A DNA stretch of 64,000 nucleotides from Candidatus Synechococcus spongiarum LMB bulk15M. Lineage in GTDB: Bacteria; Cyanobacteriota; Cyanobacteriia; PCC-6307; Cyanobiaceae. The notes beneath the pieces were generated by a model. It did not search any database. It had not been told where the DNA came from and saw nothing but the letters and a program-made list of their open reading frames with translations. The stretch spans positions 1 through 64,000 of the forward strand of contig MWLD01000069.1 in assembly GCA_002018045.1 (NCBI GenBank). The letters run 5' to 3'. This document shows, in pieces, positions 1 through 9,196 of this stretch. A program made the translations under genes and the position numbers. Each line of letters opens with the position of its first letter. Positions within the stretch are counted from its first letter, which is position 1.

Positions 1-46
1 TGGACCTCTGGACCTCTGGACCTCTGGACCTCTGGACCTCTGGACC
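1..46. repeat. 8-bp tandem repeat (TGGACCTC, 5 copies plus 6 bases)
   Basis: The unit TGGACCTC is repeated five times without error, followed by the partial copy TGGACC; the array may continue beyond the left edge. The unit length is not a multiple of three, so a change of copy number shifts the reading frame of any overlapping gene. It lies inside the partial minus-strand ORF described next, and neither orientation of the unit creates a stop codon in any frame. Confidence 0.95.
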
Positions 47-208
47 GATTATACTCTGCTCCTTCTCGTACTCCTTCCTGGTTACGAAAGACACGTTTTT
101 AACATTCTTTTCACTGGCCGCCAAATCTCTCCTCCATCCATCCACGCCCCATGGGACATCTTGGGCAAGATGCACCAGCTTCGGATCCAGCTTGTTCATG
201 GAGTTCAT
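1..208 (-). CDS. Hypothetical protein, N-terminal part, runs off left edge
   Basis: Reading the minus strand from an ATG at 208 (a second in-frame ATG is at 199) gives about 69 codons without a stop to the edge of the window. The first 55 residues have mixed, protein-like composition (start MNSMNKLDPKLVHLAQDVPW). They are followed by an eight-residue repeat, GPEVQRSR, encoded by the 8-bp tandem repeat. I do not recognise the family and see no strong ribosome binding site. A plus-strand ORF at 161-436 competes for the same DNA but looks no better. Between 209 and 439 I see no other gene. Real coding here is plausible but unproven. Confidence 0.35.
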   Translation of the reverse strand, partial: MNSMNKLDPKLVHLAQDVPWGVDGWRRDLAASEKNVKNVSFVTRKEYEKEQSIIGPEVQRSRGPEVQRS

Positions 209-439
209 AGGCTCTTGAGGACAAGGAACACGCCCTTAGATCATAAGCCGGAGTTAATCTTCCGTCAAGCCTTCTTCTCACTTCTTACCGATACGGGCCT
301 AGCCAGGCGGAAAGCGCAAGTTTTGGGGCTCCCTATGGCGACAATGCCGGGTTGCGACTGCTGCCTTGAGGCCAGGTTAACGGAGGACCACCCGTCCGAC
401 AAGCCGGGACAAATCGGAATTGGCGGCACCCGCTAGGGT

Positions 440-1570
440 TTGGCCATGGCCATTGTTCCCAGCCCCTCCGGGAAAACGTCCCCGACTCCGTCCCGCAACC
501 ATGGCGCAGCGTCCCGTCCTCCAGGTTCTCCCCATGGTCCGCAGCGGCGCGCAGAGGCCACGGCAGAGGAGCAAGGCCATGCAGACGAAGCCCTGCGCCC
601 GCGTCGCCTGGGGGACTACATCGGTCAGACCGCTCTCAAGCAGGTGTTGCACATTGCCCTGGAGGCGGCGCGGCATCGCCGGGAACCCCTGGATCATCTC
701 CTGCTCTACGGGCCACCCGGTCTGGGCAAAACCACCATGGCCATGGTGTTGGCGGCAGAGTTGACGGCCCGTTGCCGGATCACCAGCGCCCCGGCGCTGG
801 AGCGCCCTCGCGACATCGTCGGTCTGCTCATGGCCATGGAGCAGGGGGACGTGCTCTTCATTGACGAGATCCACCGTCTGCCCCGCATGGCCGAGGAGAT
901 CCTCTACCCCGCCATGGAAGATTTCCGCCTGGATCTCTCCGTGGGCAAGGGAACCACAGCCCGGGCCCGCAGCATTGCTCTGCCGCGTTTCACCCTGGTG
1001 GGCGCCACCACAAAGGCAGGCTCCGTCAGTTCACCTCTGCGGGACCGTTTTGGCATGGTCCATCGCCTGGAGTTTTACACCGGAGCCGAGCTGCAGCAAA
1101 TCGTGGAGCGCTCGGCCCAACTCCTGCAGATGGGGGTGGAGCGCTCCGGTGCTCAAGCTGTTGCCAGCCGTTGTCGCGGCACACCCCGTATCGCCAATCG
1201 TCTGCTGCGCCGTGTGCGGGACTACGCCCTGGTGAAAGCCTGTCCCGCCATTGACGACCAGGTGGTGGCGGATGCCCTGACCATGCACCGCATCGATCCC
1301 CTGGGTCTCGATCCCAGCGACCATCGCCTGCTCCTGACCATTGCCCGGCAATTCGAAGGGGGACCCGTGGGCCTCACCACCCTGGCCGCAGTTCTGGGTG
1401 AGGATGCCGATACCATCGAAACCGTGCTGGAACCCTACCTTCTCCAGATCGGTTTCTTGCAGCGCACACCCCGTGGCCGCCGCCTGGCGCTCCCGGCCTA
1501 CAAGCACCTTGGCTTGTGCCCGGCGCCCACGGCCGATCAAGCGTCGGGCGGGCAACTGCCTCTCCTCTAG
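440..1570 (+). CDS. ruvB: Holliday junction branch migration ATPase RuvB
   Basis: Hexameric AAA+ motor that, with RuvA, drives branch migration of Holliday junctions in recombinational repair. Visible motifs are Walker [10 protein letters not shown] (residues 91-99), Walker B LFIDEIH (139-145), sensor-1 GATTKAG near 188 and the SSPLRDRFG arginine-finger region near 197-205. The C-terminal winged-helix DNA-binding domain follows ([11 protein letters not shown] onward). The start is a TTG at 440 or an ATG six bases later. The first roughly 50 residues are a low-complexity, Pro/Arg-rich extension, so an internal start is also possible. ruvA is in this window too (49255-49911) but unlinked. Confidence 0.95.
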   Translation: MAMAIVPSPSGKTSPTPSRNHGAASRPPGSPHGPQRRAEATAEEQGHADEALRPRRLGDYIGQTALKQVLHIALEAARHRREPLDHLLLYGPPGLGKTTMAMVLAAELTARCRITSAPALERPRDIVGLLMAMEQGDVLFIDEIHRLPRMAEEILYPAMEDFRLDLSVGKGTTARARSIALPRFTLVGATTKAGSVSSPLRDRFGMVHRLEFYTGAELQQIVERSAQLLQMGVERSGAQAVASRCRGTPRIANRLLRRVRDYALVKACPAIDDQVVADALTMHRIDPLGLDPSDHRLLLTIARQFEGGPVGLTTLAAVLGEDADTIETVLEPYLLQIGFLQRTPRGRRLALPAYKHLGLCPAPTADQASGGQLPLL

Positions 1571-1642
1571 GGGCCTCCAGCCAACAAAACCCTGCGCTTG
1601 TATTGACGGGACGTCCTTCTCTGCTGCTCTACACTGGCCAGT

Positions 1643-2173
1643 ATGCGCACCACTCCCTTGACGGGCCGTTTATCGCCATGGCTTGTCATGGCTTTGATCC
1701 TGCTCTTCGGTTGCTGGTCCCCGGGTCCGGCTTTGGGGAATTCCCTGGCCGCCGACCCGGACCCGGTGAAGGCGGAGGCTACTGCCCTCTACAACCTGGG
1801 TGCAGTGCAAGGGGCGCGGGGCAACTGGCAGGGGGCGCGCTGTAGCTACGGTGCTGCTGCCCGGATCCAACCCGATTTGATCCTGGCCCGATCCAGTCGG
1901 GCGTTGGCCGCCATGGAGTTGGGCGAGTTGGCTGTTGCGGAGGAAACGCTCCGCCGACTGATTCGCCGTCATCCCCTTTTTGCCGATGCCCGCGCTGCTC
2001 TCACGGCACTGCTCTGGCGTCGTGGTCTGCAGGGAGAGGCGGAGAGTCACTGGGCCGCCAGTGCCGGGCTGGACGATCGCTACGCTGATGCCCGATGGTT
2101 GCTGGCAACGCGCCAATGGCCCCCGGGACCAGTGCAGGATCTTCAACAATTCCTGGCGTCGCGGACGTCCTGA
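1643..2173 (+). CDS. Exported TPR-repeat protein
   Basis: A 176-residue protein with an N-terminal hydrophobic signal (residues 13-24) ending in LLFGC, which could be a lipobox, or a type I signal cleaved near residue 32. The rest contains tetratricopeptide-like helices: an N-terminal unit with ALYNLGAVQGARGNWQGA and further helical pairs to about residue 150. Such proteins usually mediate protein-protein contacts in the periplasm or on a membrane. Its TGA stop overlaps the ATG of the downstream amidohydrolase (bases 2171-2175), so the two are probably translationally coupled. Function is otherwise unknown. Confidence 0.75.
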   Translation: MRTTPLTGRLSPWLVMALILLFGCWSPGPALGNSLAADPDPVKAEATALYNLGAVQGARGNWQGARCSYGAAARIQPDLILARSSRALAAMELGELAVAEETLRRLIRRHPLFADARAALTALLWRRGLQGEAESHWAASAGLDDRYADARWLLATRQWPPGPVQDLQQFLASRTS

Positions 2174-3381
2174 TGGGCATGACCAGCTTGCTTGCCCTCG
2201 AAGAGCTTCGCCGGCAGGTGCAGGACCTGCAACCGGACCTGGTAAAAATTCGCCGCCACATCCATGCCCATCCGGAGTTGAGTGGTCAGGAACAACAAAC
2301 CGCCGCCTTTGTGGCCGGCGCCTTGTATCAGTTGGGCTTCGATGTACGGGAAGGGGTTGGCGGCGCCGGTGTTGTGGCGGAGCTTGGCGGTGGTCCCGGT
2401 CCCTGCATCGGCCTGCGGGTGGATATGGATGCCTTGCCCATCGAGGAGCGCACCGGATTGCCCTTTGCATCCCGTCGTCAAGGCTTGATGCATGCCTGTG
2501 GCCACGACATCCACACCACGGTGGGGATTGGGGTGGCCCACCTGATGGCCCCCCTCGCCCGCCGGTTACCGGGCACGTTGCGGCTCCTGTTCCAGCCGGC
2601 CGAGGAGATCGCCCAGGGGGCAAGCTGGATGGTCAGGGCCGGGGCCGTTGAGGGGTTGGACGCACTGTTCGGAGTTCACGTGCATCCTCCACTGGCGGTT
2701 GGCAAGGTGGGGGTTCGTGCAGGAACCTTCACGGCCACAGCGGATGAGTTGATTGTCGAGATTCTGGGGGAAAGTGGCCATGGGGCCCGTCCCCATGAAG
2801 CCCTGGACGCCATCTGGATTGCCAGCCAGGTGGTCACCGGACTCCAGGAGGCGGTCAGCCGCCGCATGGATCCCCTGCACCCTGTGGTCATCAGCTTCGG
2901 TCAGGTTCAAGGGGGCTGTGCCTTCAACGTCATTGCCGACCGTGTCTTGCTGAAGGGCACGGTGCGCTGCCTGCACCCGGACACCCACCAGTTGCTCTCC
3001 AGTTGGATCGAGGGGGTCGTTCAGGGAATTGTGGGGATCCATGGCGCACGGTCCCATGTGAGTCTCCGCGCCATCACACCGTCCGTGTTCAACGACGTAA
3101 ACCAGACCCGCTGCCTGGAAAAAGCGGCTCGCGCCGTTCTGGGGGACGACAACGTGGAATATCTTGCCCAACCCTCCCTGGGCGCGGAAGACTTTGCCGA
3201 GATGCTCAAGCACGTACCCGGCTGCATGTTCCGCCTTGGCGTGGCCGGTCCCGAGGGCTGCTATCCCCTCCACCACGGTTGCTTCAACCCTGACGAGGGC
3301 GCCATTGCGACGGGGGTGGAAGTGCTCGCTTTCACCTTGCTGCAACGTTTTGACAGACCCGTGGATTCCGTCTCACCCTGA
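2173..3381 (+). CDS. M20-family amidohydrolase (N-acyl amino acid / IAA-amide hydrolase type)
   Basis: Zinc-dependent amidohydrolase of peptidase family M20D, which removes acyl groups from amino acids or conjugates. Characteristic metal-site segments are DMDALPIEE, GLMHACGHDIHTT, FQPAEE and a C-terminal ligand region at LGAEDFAEML; a small dimerisation domain lies between. Length (402 residues) is normal for the family. The ATG at 2173 overlaps the preceding TPR gene's stop codon; a longer in-frame reading to 2095 would lie inside that gene and is less likely. The true substrate cannot be told from sequence. Confidence 0.9.
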   Translation: MGMTSLLALEELRRQVQDLQPDLVKIRRHIHAHPELSGQEQQTAAFVAGALYQLGFDVREGVGGAGVVAELGGGPGPCIGLRVDMDALPIEERTGLPFASRRQGLMHACGHDIHTTVGIGVAHLMAPLARRLPGTLRLLFQPAEEIAQGASWMVRAGAVEGLDALFGVHVHPPLAVGKVGVRAGTFTATADELIVEILGESGHGARPHEALDAIWIASQVVTGLQEAVSRRMDPLHPVVISFGQVQGGCAFNVIADRVLLKGTVRCLHPDTHQLLSSWIEGVVQGIVGIHGARSHVSLRAITPSVFNDVNQTRCLEKAARAVLGDDNVEYLAQPSLGAEDFAEMLKHVPGCMFRLGVAGPEGCYPLHHGCFNPDEGAIATGVEVLAFTLLQRFDRPVDSVSP

Positions 3382-3383
3382 TT

Positions 3384-3623
3384 GTGAACACACCTCCCCC
3401 TCATCCCTTCTCGCGGCTGGTCACCCTGGCGGCACCGGCCATGGCGTGCCTGGGTTTGCTGGCCAGCCTGCAACGAACCGACAGCGAAAAGCTGCAAACC
3501 ATCCCCATGGTGGTGATTGGCGCCGGGCTCACCATGGCGGCCTGTGTGCAATGGATCTATCACCGCTACCGGATCCTGCGGGCACTGCGCCGGCGAAAAT
3601 ACCTGCACAACCACAGGCCTTGA
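3384..3623 (+). CDS. Small cyanobacterial membrane protein (DUF3188-like)
   Basis: A 79-residue protein starting at GTG 3384, two bases after the amidohydrolase stop. It has two hydrophobic segments (about residues 11-27 and 40-57) and a strongly basic C-terminus (HRYRILRALRRRKYLHNHRP), suggesting a hairpin in the membrane with a cytoplasmic positive tail. The pattern resembles small cyanobacterial proteins annotated DUF3188, but I give that name from memory only. It probably forms a unit with the two preceding genes. It faces the methyltransferase gene, leaving 6 bp between stops. Confidence 0.65.
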   Translation: MNTPPPHPFSRLVTLAAPAMACLGLLASLQRTDSEKLQTIPMVVIGAGLTMAACVQWIYHRYRILRALRRRKYLHNHRP

Positions 3624-3629
3624 GTGTGG

Positions 3630-4571
3630 CTAACCTCGCCCGTCTGCACGCTCGGCGCGAAACACCCCGAAACGCAGCAGCCCACGCCGCCACGCCCAGG
3701 CCATGAGAAGAATGGTGGGCACTTCCCGAAGACCCTGGAGCACCGCTGACGGACCCAGGGAGAGCACAGCCCACGGTCGCCTGAAACCTTCCCGGATGGC
3801 CTCCGGCCATGCCGGGAACGTGGCCCGGCTCCAATCCGCGGTGTGCAGGTTGACGCAGCCATAGGGGCTGGCTTGCAGGTGCTCCTGGACAGCTTCCATG
3901 CTGGCAAAGGCGGCATGACCCCACTGCTCCAGCAGAACGTTCAAAACCATCTGCTCCGGACGACGCAATGGTTGGTGGCGGGGATCCCGCTGATTCCAAT
4001 CCGCCATCACCAATTGGCCACCTGGTTGCAGGAGGCGCAGGAGTTCGTTGGCGAAGCGCTGCTTGTCGGCAATGTGGGGCGCCGCTTCCACGGTCCAGAT
4101 CGCGTCGAAAGATCTGTCTTCCATGGGCATGGCCAGGGCGTCCATCACGGCAAAGCGGCAGGAGAGGTGGGCCGGTGTCAATGCACGGGCACGGTCGATT
4201 TGCCGGCTGCTGACGCTGATGCCCAGTACGTCGAAGCCGTAATCCCGGGCCAGGATCCGTGCACTGCCCCCAATGCCGCAACCCACGTCCAGGAGGCGAC
4301 TGCCGGCAGGCAACCTGTGAAGACCGGCCCAGTGGACCATTTCATGGACCAGTCTCGCTTTGCTGGCCCGGAAATCCTGGGGCTGGGGAGGATCACCGTA
4401 GTAGCCGAGGTGGATGTGGTCTCCCCAAAGGCGCTCCAGAAGACCGTCACGGGTCCAGTTGTCGTAATTGGCGGCAACACTTCGTGGGGATTGATAGGGA
4501 CGCTTGCCGGCAAGATAGGCAAGGAACGTCAGGACCAGAGCAACGCTGATCAGGAGCGGGAACCAGGGCAT
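3630..4571 (-). CDS. 2-methyl-6-phytyl/solanesyl-benzoquinone methyltransferase (VTE3 type)
   Basis: SAM-dependent methyltransferase acting on the aromatic ring of MPBQ/MSBQ in tocopherol and plastoquinone synthesis. The sequence closely follows the pattern I know for the cyanobacterial enzyme (Synechocystis sll0418): an N-terminal membrane anchor (residues 1-22), YDNWTRDGLLERLWGDHIHLGYYGDPP, the SAM motif LLDVGCGIGGSARILA, VEAAPH, and the C-terminal VREVPTILLM-like stretch (LREVPTILLM). The start ATG at 4571 is preceded by AGAGGA. A longer reading to 4661 would overlap the upstream Lon-domain gene. It ends the ribosomal-protein/elongation-factor gene run on this strand. Confidence 0.92.
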   Translation of the reverse strand: MPWFPLLISVALVLTFLAYLAGKRPYQSPRSVAANYDNWTRDGLLERLWGDHIHLGYYGDPPQPQDFRASKARLVHEMVHWAGLHRLPAGSRLLDVGCGIGGSARILARDYGFDVLGISVSSRQIDRARALTPAHLSCRFAVMDALAMPMEDRSFDAIWTVEAAPHIADKQRFANELLRLLQPGGQLVMADWNQRDPRHQPLRRPEQMVLNVLLEQWGHAAFASMEAVQEHLQASPYGCVNLHTADWSRATFPAWPEAIREGFRRPWAVLSLGPSAVLQGLREVPTILLMAWAWRRGLLRFGVFRAERADGRG

Positions 4572-4581
4572 GAACGGTCCT

Positions 4582-5229
4582 CTAGTTTCTGGTTCCCTGT
4601 TCCAGATCCTTGAGCACTGTTCGTGCAGCCAGTTGTCGGCGCGCTTTATCCAGCAGCGCATACTCCTGTTGTAGACGTTCGGCTGTATCCGTTATCTCCA
4701 GGAGATGCTGCTGGACTGCCGTTGCATGATCCAGACGGGAGGCAAGCCAGAACGACACCTCCTCGGGACCGAACGGAATATCCTCGGGCAGGCGAAAACT
4801 TTTACCGGAGAGCTTGGCAGAAAGCTTGACAACGTCACCAAGGGCGCTATGCACGTTCCGGACAAGGTCCGTGAGATCCGCTTTGGGCGGAGCGTCTTCG
4901 AGCCAACTGACGAGACCAATGCAGAAGGGGGTGTCCCGGACCCGATTCAAGACGCGGAAACGTTGCTGTCCCCTGGTCACAATGGCGCTGCGGTCACCCT
5001 CCATGGAGTGGTGCTGGAGGATTTCCGTACAACAGCCCACAGTGTTTGGCTCACCGGTCTCGGGATCGCAACTGATCACGCCAAAGCGCTGATCGGTCTC
5101 CAGAACCGTCTTCAGCATGATTCGGTAGCGGTACTCGAAAATGTGAAGGGGGAGCACTTCACGGGGGAACAGCACGACTCCGGACAGCAAGAACAGGGGA
5201 AGCTCCCTAACCGCCAGTGGCGTAGTCAT
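4582..5229 (-). CDS. Lon N-terminal (LAN)-domain protein
   Basis: 215 residues carrying only the substrate-recognition domain of Lon protease (ELPLFLLSGVVLFPREVLPLHIFEYRYRIM), without ATPase or protease domains. Such stand-alone LON-domain proteins are common in cyanobacteria, with unknown function and a suspected role in protein quality control. The C-terminal third is predicted helical. In picocyanobacteria this gene typically sits just downstream of rpsJ, as here (57 bp away), with the quinone methyltransferase 10 bp further on. Confidence 0.85.
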   Translation of the reverse strand: MTTPLAVRELPLFLLSGVVLFPREVLPLHIFEYRYRIMLKTVLETDQRFGVISCDPETGEPNTVGCCTEILQHHSMEGDRSAIVTRGQQRFRVLNRVRDTPFCIGLVSWLEDAPPKADLTDLVRNVHSALGDVVKLSAKLSGKSFRLPEDIPFGPEEVSFWLASRLDHATAVQQHLLEITDTAERLQQEYALLDKARRQLAARTVLKDLEQGTRN

Positions 5230-5253
5230 GGCTATAGGGCAGCAAGTGGTTTG

Positions 5254-5271
5254 ACCCTAGACAGCTAGGGT
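5254..5271. promoter_or_regulatory. Small hairpin between rpsJ and the Lon-domain gene
   Basis: ACCCTAG-ACAG-CTAGGGT is a perfect 7-bp stem with a 4-base loop, located 16 bp after the rpsJ stop and 25 bp before the next start. No T-run follows on the transcribed minus strand, so it is not a classical terminator. It could stabilise the 3' end or attenuate transcription. Its role is inferred only from position. Confidence 0.35.
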
Positions 5272-5286
5272 TTGATGTGTGGTGGC

Positions 5287-5607
5287 CTAAAGTTTGACCT
5301 CGATGTCCACCCCACTGGGCAGGTTGAGCTTCATGAGGGCGTCGATCGTCTTTGACGAGGGGTTGTAAATATCGATCAGCCGCCGGTGGGTGCGGGTTTC
5401 GAAGTGCTCCCGCGAGTCCTTGTCCACATGGGGAGAACGCAATACACAGTAGATCTTCCGCTTGGTGGGCAGAGAGATGGGCCCAATGGCCGTGGCTGCC
5501 GTGCGGTCCGCGGTGTCGATGATCTTCTCGCAGGAGATATCCAGCATCCGTCGATCAAAGGCTTTGAGGCGAATACGAATCTTCTGCTGCGCAAGAGTTC
5601 TGGTCAT
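5287..5607 (-). CDS. rpsJ: 30S ribosomal protein S10
   Basis: Full-length S10 (106 residues): [14 protein letters not shown] at the start, [22 protein letters not shown] in the middle and the [22 protein letters not shown]-terminal region. Component of the 30S head and transcription partner of NusB. As in cyanobacteria generally, rpsJ follows tuf in the str operon rather than heading an S10 operon. 122 bp separate it from tuf, with a hairpin in between. Confidence 0.98.
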   Translation of the reverse strand: MTRTLAQQKIRIRLKAFDRRMLDISCEKIIDTADRTAATAIGPISLPTKRKIYCVLRSPHVDKDSREHFETRTHRRLIDIYNPSSKTIDALMKLNLPSGVDIEVKL

Positions 5608-5675
5608 TGCAAGGGTTCAAGGGTGGAGGCGTAGGCCATGAGGAGGTTGAGTTGTCAAGTTGCAAGAGCGGCAAG

Positions 5676-5710
5676 GAGGGCTGATCCGGTTGATGCGGTC
5701 AACAGCCCTC
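5676..5710 (-). terminator. Bulged hairpin between tuf and rpsJ (possible terminator/attenuator)
   Basis: GAGGGCTG (5676-5683) pairs with CAGCCCTC (5703-5710). Inside, GTTGA pairs with TCAAC around the loop TGCGG, leaving a small bulge on one side. It lies about 20 bases past the tuf stop codon. No T-tract follows, so partial termination or RNA processing between tuf and rpsJ is as likely as full termination. Seen in sequence; function is inferred. Confidence 0.4.
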
Positions 5711-5729
5711 TCCGGGTTGGATGATTGTC

Positions 5730-6959
5730 TCAGGCGAGGATCCTGGATACCACGCCAGCGCCAATGGTGCGACCTCCTTCGCGAATGGCAAAGCGCATGC
5801 CCTTCTCGATGGCCACAGGCACAATCAACTCACCGGTCATCTTGATGCGATCACCAGGCATCACCATTTCCGCTTTGGATCCATCGTCAGCGGTGAACTG
5901 GGTGATCTGGCCCGTCACGTCCGTGGTGCGGATGTAGAACTGGGGACGGTAGCCAGCGAAGAAGGGCGTGTGGCGGCCGCCTTCTTCCTTGGTCAGCACA
6001 TAAACCTCCCCTTCGAACCTGGTATGGGGGGTGATGGAACCGGGCTTGACAAGAACCATGCCGCGCTCCACTTCGTCTTTCTGAATGCCGCGCAGGAGCA
6101 GGCCGACGTTGTCCCCGGCCATGCCCTCGTCCAACAGCTTACGGAACATTTCCACGCCGGTGACCGTGGTCTTGCGGGTGTCCTTCAAGCCAACGATTTC
6201 CACTTCTTCGTTGACCTTGACCACACCACGCTCAATGCGGCCTGTGGCCACGGTGCCGCGCCCCGTGATGGAGAACACGTCCTCGACGGCCATCAGGAAA
6301 GGCTTGTCCACTTCCCGCTCCGGCTCGGGGATGCTTTCGTCCACGGCATCCATGAGGTCCAGGATGCCATCAACCCATGGATCCTTGCCACGCTCACCCG
6401 TGGCGCCACCCTGGACGGCTTCCAGCGCTTTCAAGCCGGATCCCGTCACCACCGGGATGTCGTCGCCAGGAAATTCGTACTTGCTGAGGAGTTCCCGGAT
6501 TTCCAATTCTACCAACTCCAGCAGTTCTTCATCGTCAACCATGTCTTTCTTGTTGACGAAGACCACCAGCGCGGGAACCCCCACCTGCTTGGCCAGGAGA
6601 ATGTGCTCCCGGGTCTGAGCCATGGGGCCGTCCGTGCCTGCCACCACCAGGATGGCGCCGTCCATCTGGGCGGCTCCCGTGATCATGTTCTTGACGTAGT
6701 CCGCATGACCGGGGCAGTCCACATGGGCATAGTGACGGTTCTCCGTCTCATACTCCACGTGGGCCGTGTTAATGGTGATGCCACGCTCCTTCTCTTCGGG
6801 AGCGCCGTCAATGTCGTCGTAGGCCTGGGCTTTGGCGCTACCACGAGCCGCCAGGACGTTGGTGATTGCAGCAGTCAGCGTAGTTTTGCCGTGGTCAACA
6901 TGGCCGACGGTGCCGATGTTGACGTGGGGCTTGTTCCGCTCGAACTTCTCGCGTGCCAT
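5730..6959 (-). CDS. tuf: Elongation factor Tu
   Basis: GTPase delivering aminoacyl-tRNA to the ribosome. G1 [10 protein letters not shown] lies near residues 18-27, followed by the effector-loop [14 protein letters not shown]3 DCPGHADY, G4 NKKD and the two C-terminal beta-barrel domains ending in [10 protein letters not shown]. At 409 residues it is cyanobacterial length. It lies 42 bp downstream of fusA in the str operon. The start ATG at 6959 gives the canonical [20 protein letters not shown] beginning. Confidence 0.98.
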   Translation of the reverse strand: MAREKFERNKPHVNIGTVGHVDHGKTTLTAAITNVLAARGSAKAQAYDDIDGAPEEKERGITINTAHVEYETENRHYAHVDCPGHADYVKNMITGAAQMDGAILVVAGTDGPMAQTREHILLAKQVGVPALVVFVNKKDMVDDEELLELVELEIRELLSKYEFPGDDIPVVTGSGLKALEAVQGGATGERGKDPWVDGILDLMDAVDESIPEPEREVDKPFLMAVEDVFSITGRGTVATGRIERGVVKVNEEVEIVGLKDTRKTTVTGVEMFRKLLDEGMAGDNVGLLLRGIQKDEVERGMVLVKPGSITPHTRFEGEVYVLTKEEGGRHTPFFAGYRPQFYIRTTDVTGQITQFTADDGSKAEMVMPGDRIKMTGELIVPVAIEKGMRFAIREGGRTIGAGVVSRILA

Positions 6960-7001
6960 TGATGGAAAGAATCGGGGAGGTTTTCAGTTGAGGGATGGAG
7001 A

Positions 7002-9077
7002 TCAGGACTTGCCCTGATTCTTGGCGATAATCGCCTCAGCGACGTTGCGAGGAGCTTCCTCGTAGTTGCTGAATTCCATCGAGAATAGACCCCGACCCTG
7101 TGTCATGGATCGGAGTTCTGTAGCGTAGCCAAACATCTCGGAGAGGGGCACCTTGGCGGTGACTTTGCCGATGCCGTCTTCTATGGTCTGGCCTTCCACC
7201 ATACCACGACGAGACGACAGGTCGCCAATGACGGAACCGAGGAAATCGTCCGGGATCTCCACGTCCACTTTCATCATGGGCTCCAGCAGCGCCGGACTGC
7301 ATTTGTTCACTGCATCCTTGAACGCCATGGAACCGGCAATCTGGAAGGCCATTTCGGAGGAGTCCACATCGTGGAACGACCCGTCCACCAGCGTGCATTT
7401 CACGTCGATCATGGGATAGCCCGCCAGTACACCGGATGCACAGGTCTCCGCCATGCCTTTTTGAGCCGGGTTGATGTATTCCTTGGGAACAACCCCACCG
7501 ACAATCTTGCTCTCGAAGGCAAAACCCGAATTGGGTTCTCCCGGCTCCATCTCGATGACGACATGGCCGTACTGGCCCTTACCGCCGGACTGGCGCACGA
7601 ATTTGCCTTCGCCACGGGCCCTGGCGCGAATGGTTTCCCGGTAGGCCACCTGGGGAGCCCCTACGGTGGCTTCCACTTTGAACTCCCGCAGCATGCGGTC
7701 CACCAGGATTTCCAGATGGAGTTCACCCATGCCGGCGATCACCGTCTGGTTGGTTTCGGGATCCGTGCTGACCCGGAAGGTTGGGTCTTCTTCGGACAGA
7801 GACTGGAGAGCCTTGGAGAGTTTTTCCATATCTCCTTTGGTTTTGGGCTCCACGGCCACGGAGATCACAGGATCGGGAACAAAAAGGGTTTCCAGGACGA
7901 TGGGTTTCTCCTGGACGCAAAGGGTATCCCCTGTGGTGGTGTCCTTGAGTCCCACAACGGCTCCCAGATCTCCCGCCCGCAGCTCATCCACCTCTTCCCG
8001 CTCGTCGGCCTTGAGCACCACCAGGCGAGAAATGCGCTCTTTCTTGCCCTTGGTGGAGTTGAGCACATAGCTGCCCTTGCTCAGGATACCGGAATAGATG
8101 CGCAAAAAGGTGAGCTTGCCATAGGGATCGGCCATCACCTTGAAGGCCAGGGCACTGAAAGGTTCTTCATCGTCCGAGGCGCGCACGGTTGTCTCGCCGC
8201 TGTCCAGCACACCTTGAATGGGGGGGACGTCTATGGGCGCCGGCAAGTAATCCACGACCGCATCCAGCAGCAACTGGACCCCCTTGTTCTTGAAGGCGGA
8301 ACCGCAGAGCATGGGCACCAGGCCATGGTGGAGAACCCCGTCACGGATGCCACGGACGAGTTCCTCCCGGCTGAGTTCGCCGTTCTCCAGAAACGCTTCC
8401 AGGAGCTCCTCGCTGGACTCCGCCACCGCCTCCATCATCACGCTGCGCCAGGTTGCCGCCTGATCGGCCATGGAATTGGGGATGGGTGCTTCAACGATGT
8501 TCTTCCCCAGGTCGTCCTTATAGAGGTAGGCCGTATTGCGCACCAGATCCACAATGCCGCTCAGGTCCCCTTCTGCGCCGATGGGCAGTTGGATGGGGAA
8601 GGCATTGGCCCGTAGGCGGGATTTGATTTGCTCATGGACACTCAGGAAGTCGGCGCCGGTGCGGTCCATCTTGTTGACAAAGACCATGCGGGGCACCTGG
8701 TAGCGGTCCGCCTGGCGCCAGACTGTTTCCGACTGCGGTTGAACGCCGCCCACGGCACAGAACACGGCAATCACTCCATCCAGAACCCGCATGGAGCGCT
8801 CCACCTCAATGGTGAAGTCCACATGGCCGGGGGTGTCGATGATGTTGATGCGGTGGTCTCGCCAACTGGTGGAGATGGCGGCGGCAGTGATGGTGATGCC
8901 CCGTTCTTTCTCCTGGGCCATCCAATCCGTTGCGGCAGCGCCGTCGTGGACCTCTCCCAACTTGTGAACCACGCCGGAATAGAACAGGATCCGCTCCGTG
9001 GTGGTTGTCTTGCCGGCATCGATGTGGGCGGCAATGCCAATGTTGCGAACGTGGTCCAGGGAGACATTGCGGGACAC
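7002..9077 (-). CDS. fusA: Elongation factor G
   Basis: Translocase GTPase, 691 residues. G1 [34 protein letters not shown] and NKMD are all visible, followed by domains II-V ending in [21 protein letters not shown] choose the GTG at 9077 as the start because CGGAGG lies 6-7 bases upstream and the product then begins like other EF-G proteins. The longer reading to 9179 would translate a perfect inverted repeat (9104-9167). Part of rpsL-rpsG-fusA-tuf-rpsJ. Confidence 0.97.
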   Translation of the reverse strand: MSRNVSLDHVRNIGIAAHIDAGKTTTTERILFYSGVVHKLGEVHDGAAATDWMAQEKERGITITAAAISTSWRDHRINIIDTPGHVDFTIEVERSMRVLDGVIAVFCAVGGVQPQSETVWRQADRYQVPRMVFVNKMDRTGADFLSVHEQIKSRLRANAFPIQLPIGAEGDLSGIVDLVRNTAYLYKDDLGKNIVEAPIPNSMADQAATWRSVMMEAVAESSEELLEAFLENGELSREELVRGIRDGVLHHGLVPMLCGSAFKNKGVQLLLDAVVDYLPAPIDVPPIQGVLDSGETTVRASDDEEPFSALAFKVMADPYGKLTFLRIYSGILSKGSYVLNSTKGKKERISRLVVLKADEREEVDELRAGDLGAVVGLKDTTTGDTLCVQEKPIVLETLFVPDPVISVAVEPKTKGDMEKLSKALQSLSEEDPTFRVSTDPETNQTVIAGMGELHLEILVDRMLREFKVEATVGAPQVAYRETIRARARGEGKFVRQSGGKGQYGHVVIEMEPGEPNSGFAFESKIVGGVVPKEYINPAQKGMAETCASGVLAGYPMIDVKCTLVDGSFHDVDSSEMAFQIAGSMAFKDAVNKCSPALLEPMMKVDVEIPDDFLGSVIGDLSSRRGMVEGQTIEDGIGKVTAKVPLSEMFGYATELRSMTQGRGLFSMEFSNYEEAPRNVAEAIIAKNQGKS

Positions 9078-9103
9078 GGAAAACCTCCGAAGTGTGTGCT
9101 TCT

Positions 9104-9167
9104 TACCGCGGGCGGGGGCAACTCTACAGACAAAATCCTCCGCTTGGCGTTGCCCCCGCCCGCGGTA
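9104..9167 (-). promoter_or_regulatory. Perfect 18-bp inverted repeat in the rpsG-fusA leader
   Basis: TACCGCGGGCGGGGGCAA (9104-9121) and its exact reverse complement (9150-9167) are separated by 28 bases. The RNA hairpin would be very stable. It sits 29 bp after the rpsG stop and ends about 15 bp before the fusA ribosome binding site. It could insulate transcripts, attenuate transcription, block or time fusA translation, or be a ribosomal-protein feedback site. The repeat is read directly; the role is inference. Confidence 0.7.
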
Positions 9168-9196
9168 TTCGGAGGACAACGCCAGGGGTACGGCAG

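Noticed and set aside
1-46. CRISPR array
   Set aside because: The octamer repeats are directly adjacent with no spacers; no other spaced direct repeats and no cas genes were seen in the window.
161-436. 91-codon plus-strand ORF near the left edge
   Set aside because: No recognisable family and no ribosome binding site. The minus-strand partial ORF covers part of it with more protein-like composition, though neither is proven.
5721-8615. Long plus-strand ORFs (about 410 codons each) opposite tuf and fusA
   Set aside because: Antisense shadows. The minus-strand genes carry all G motifs and ribosome binding sites.
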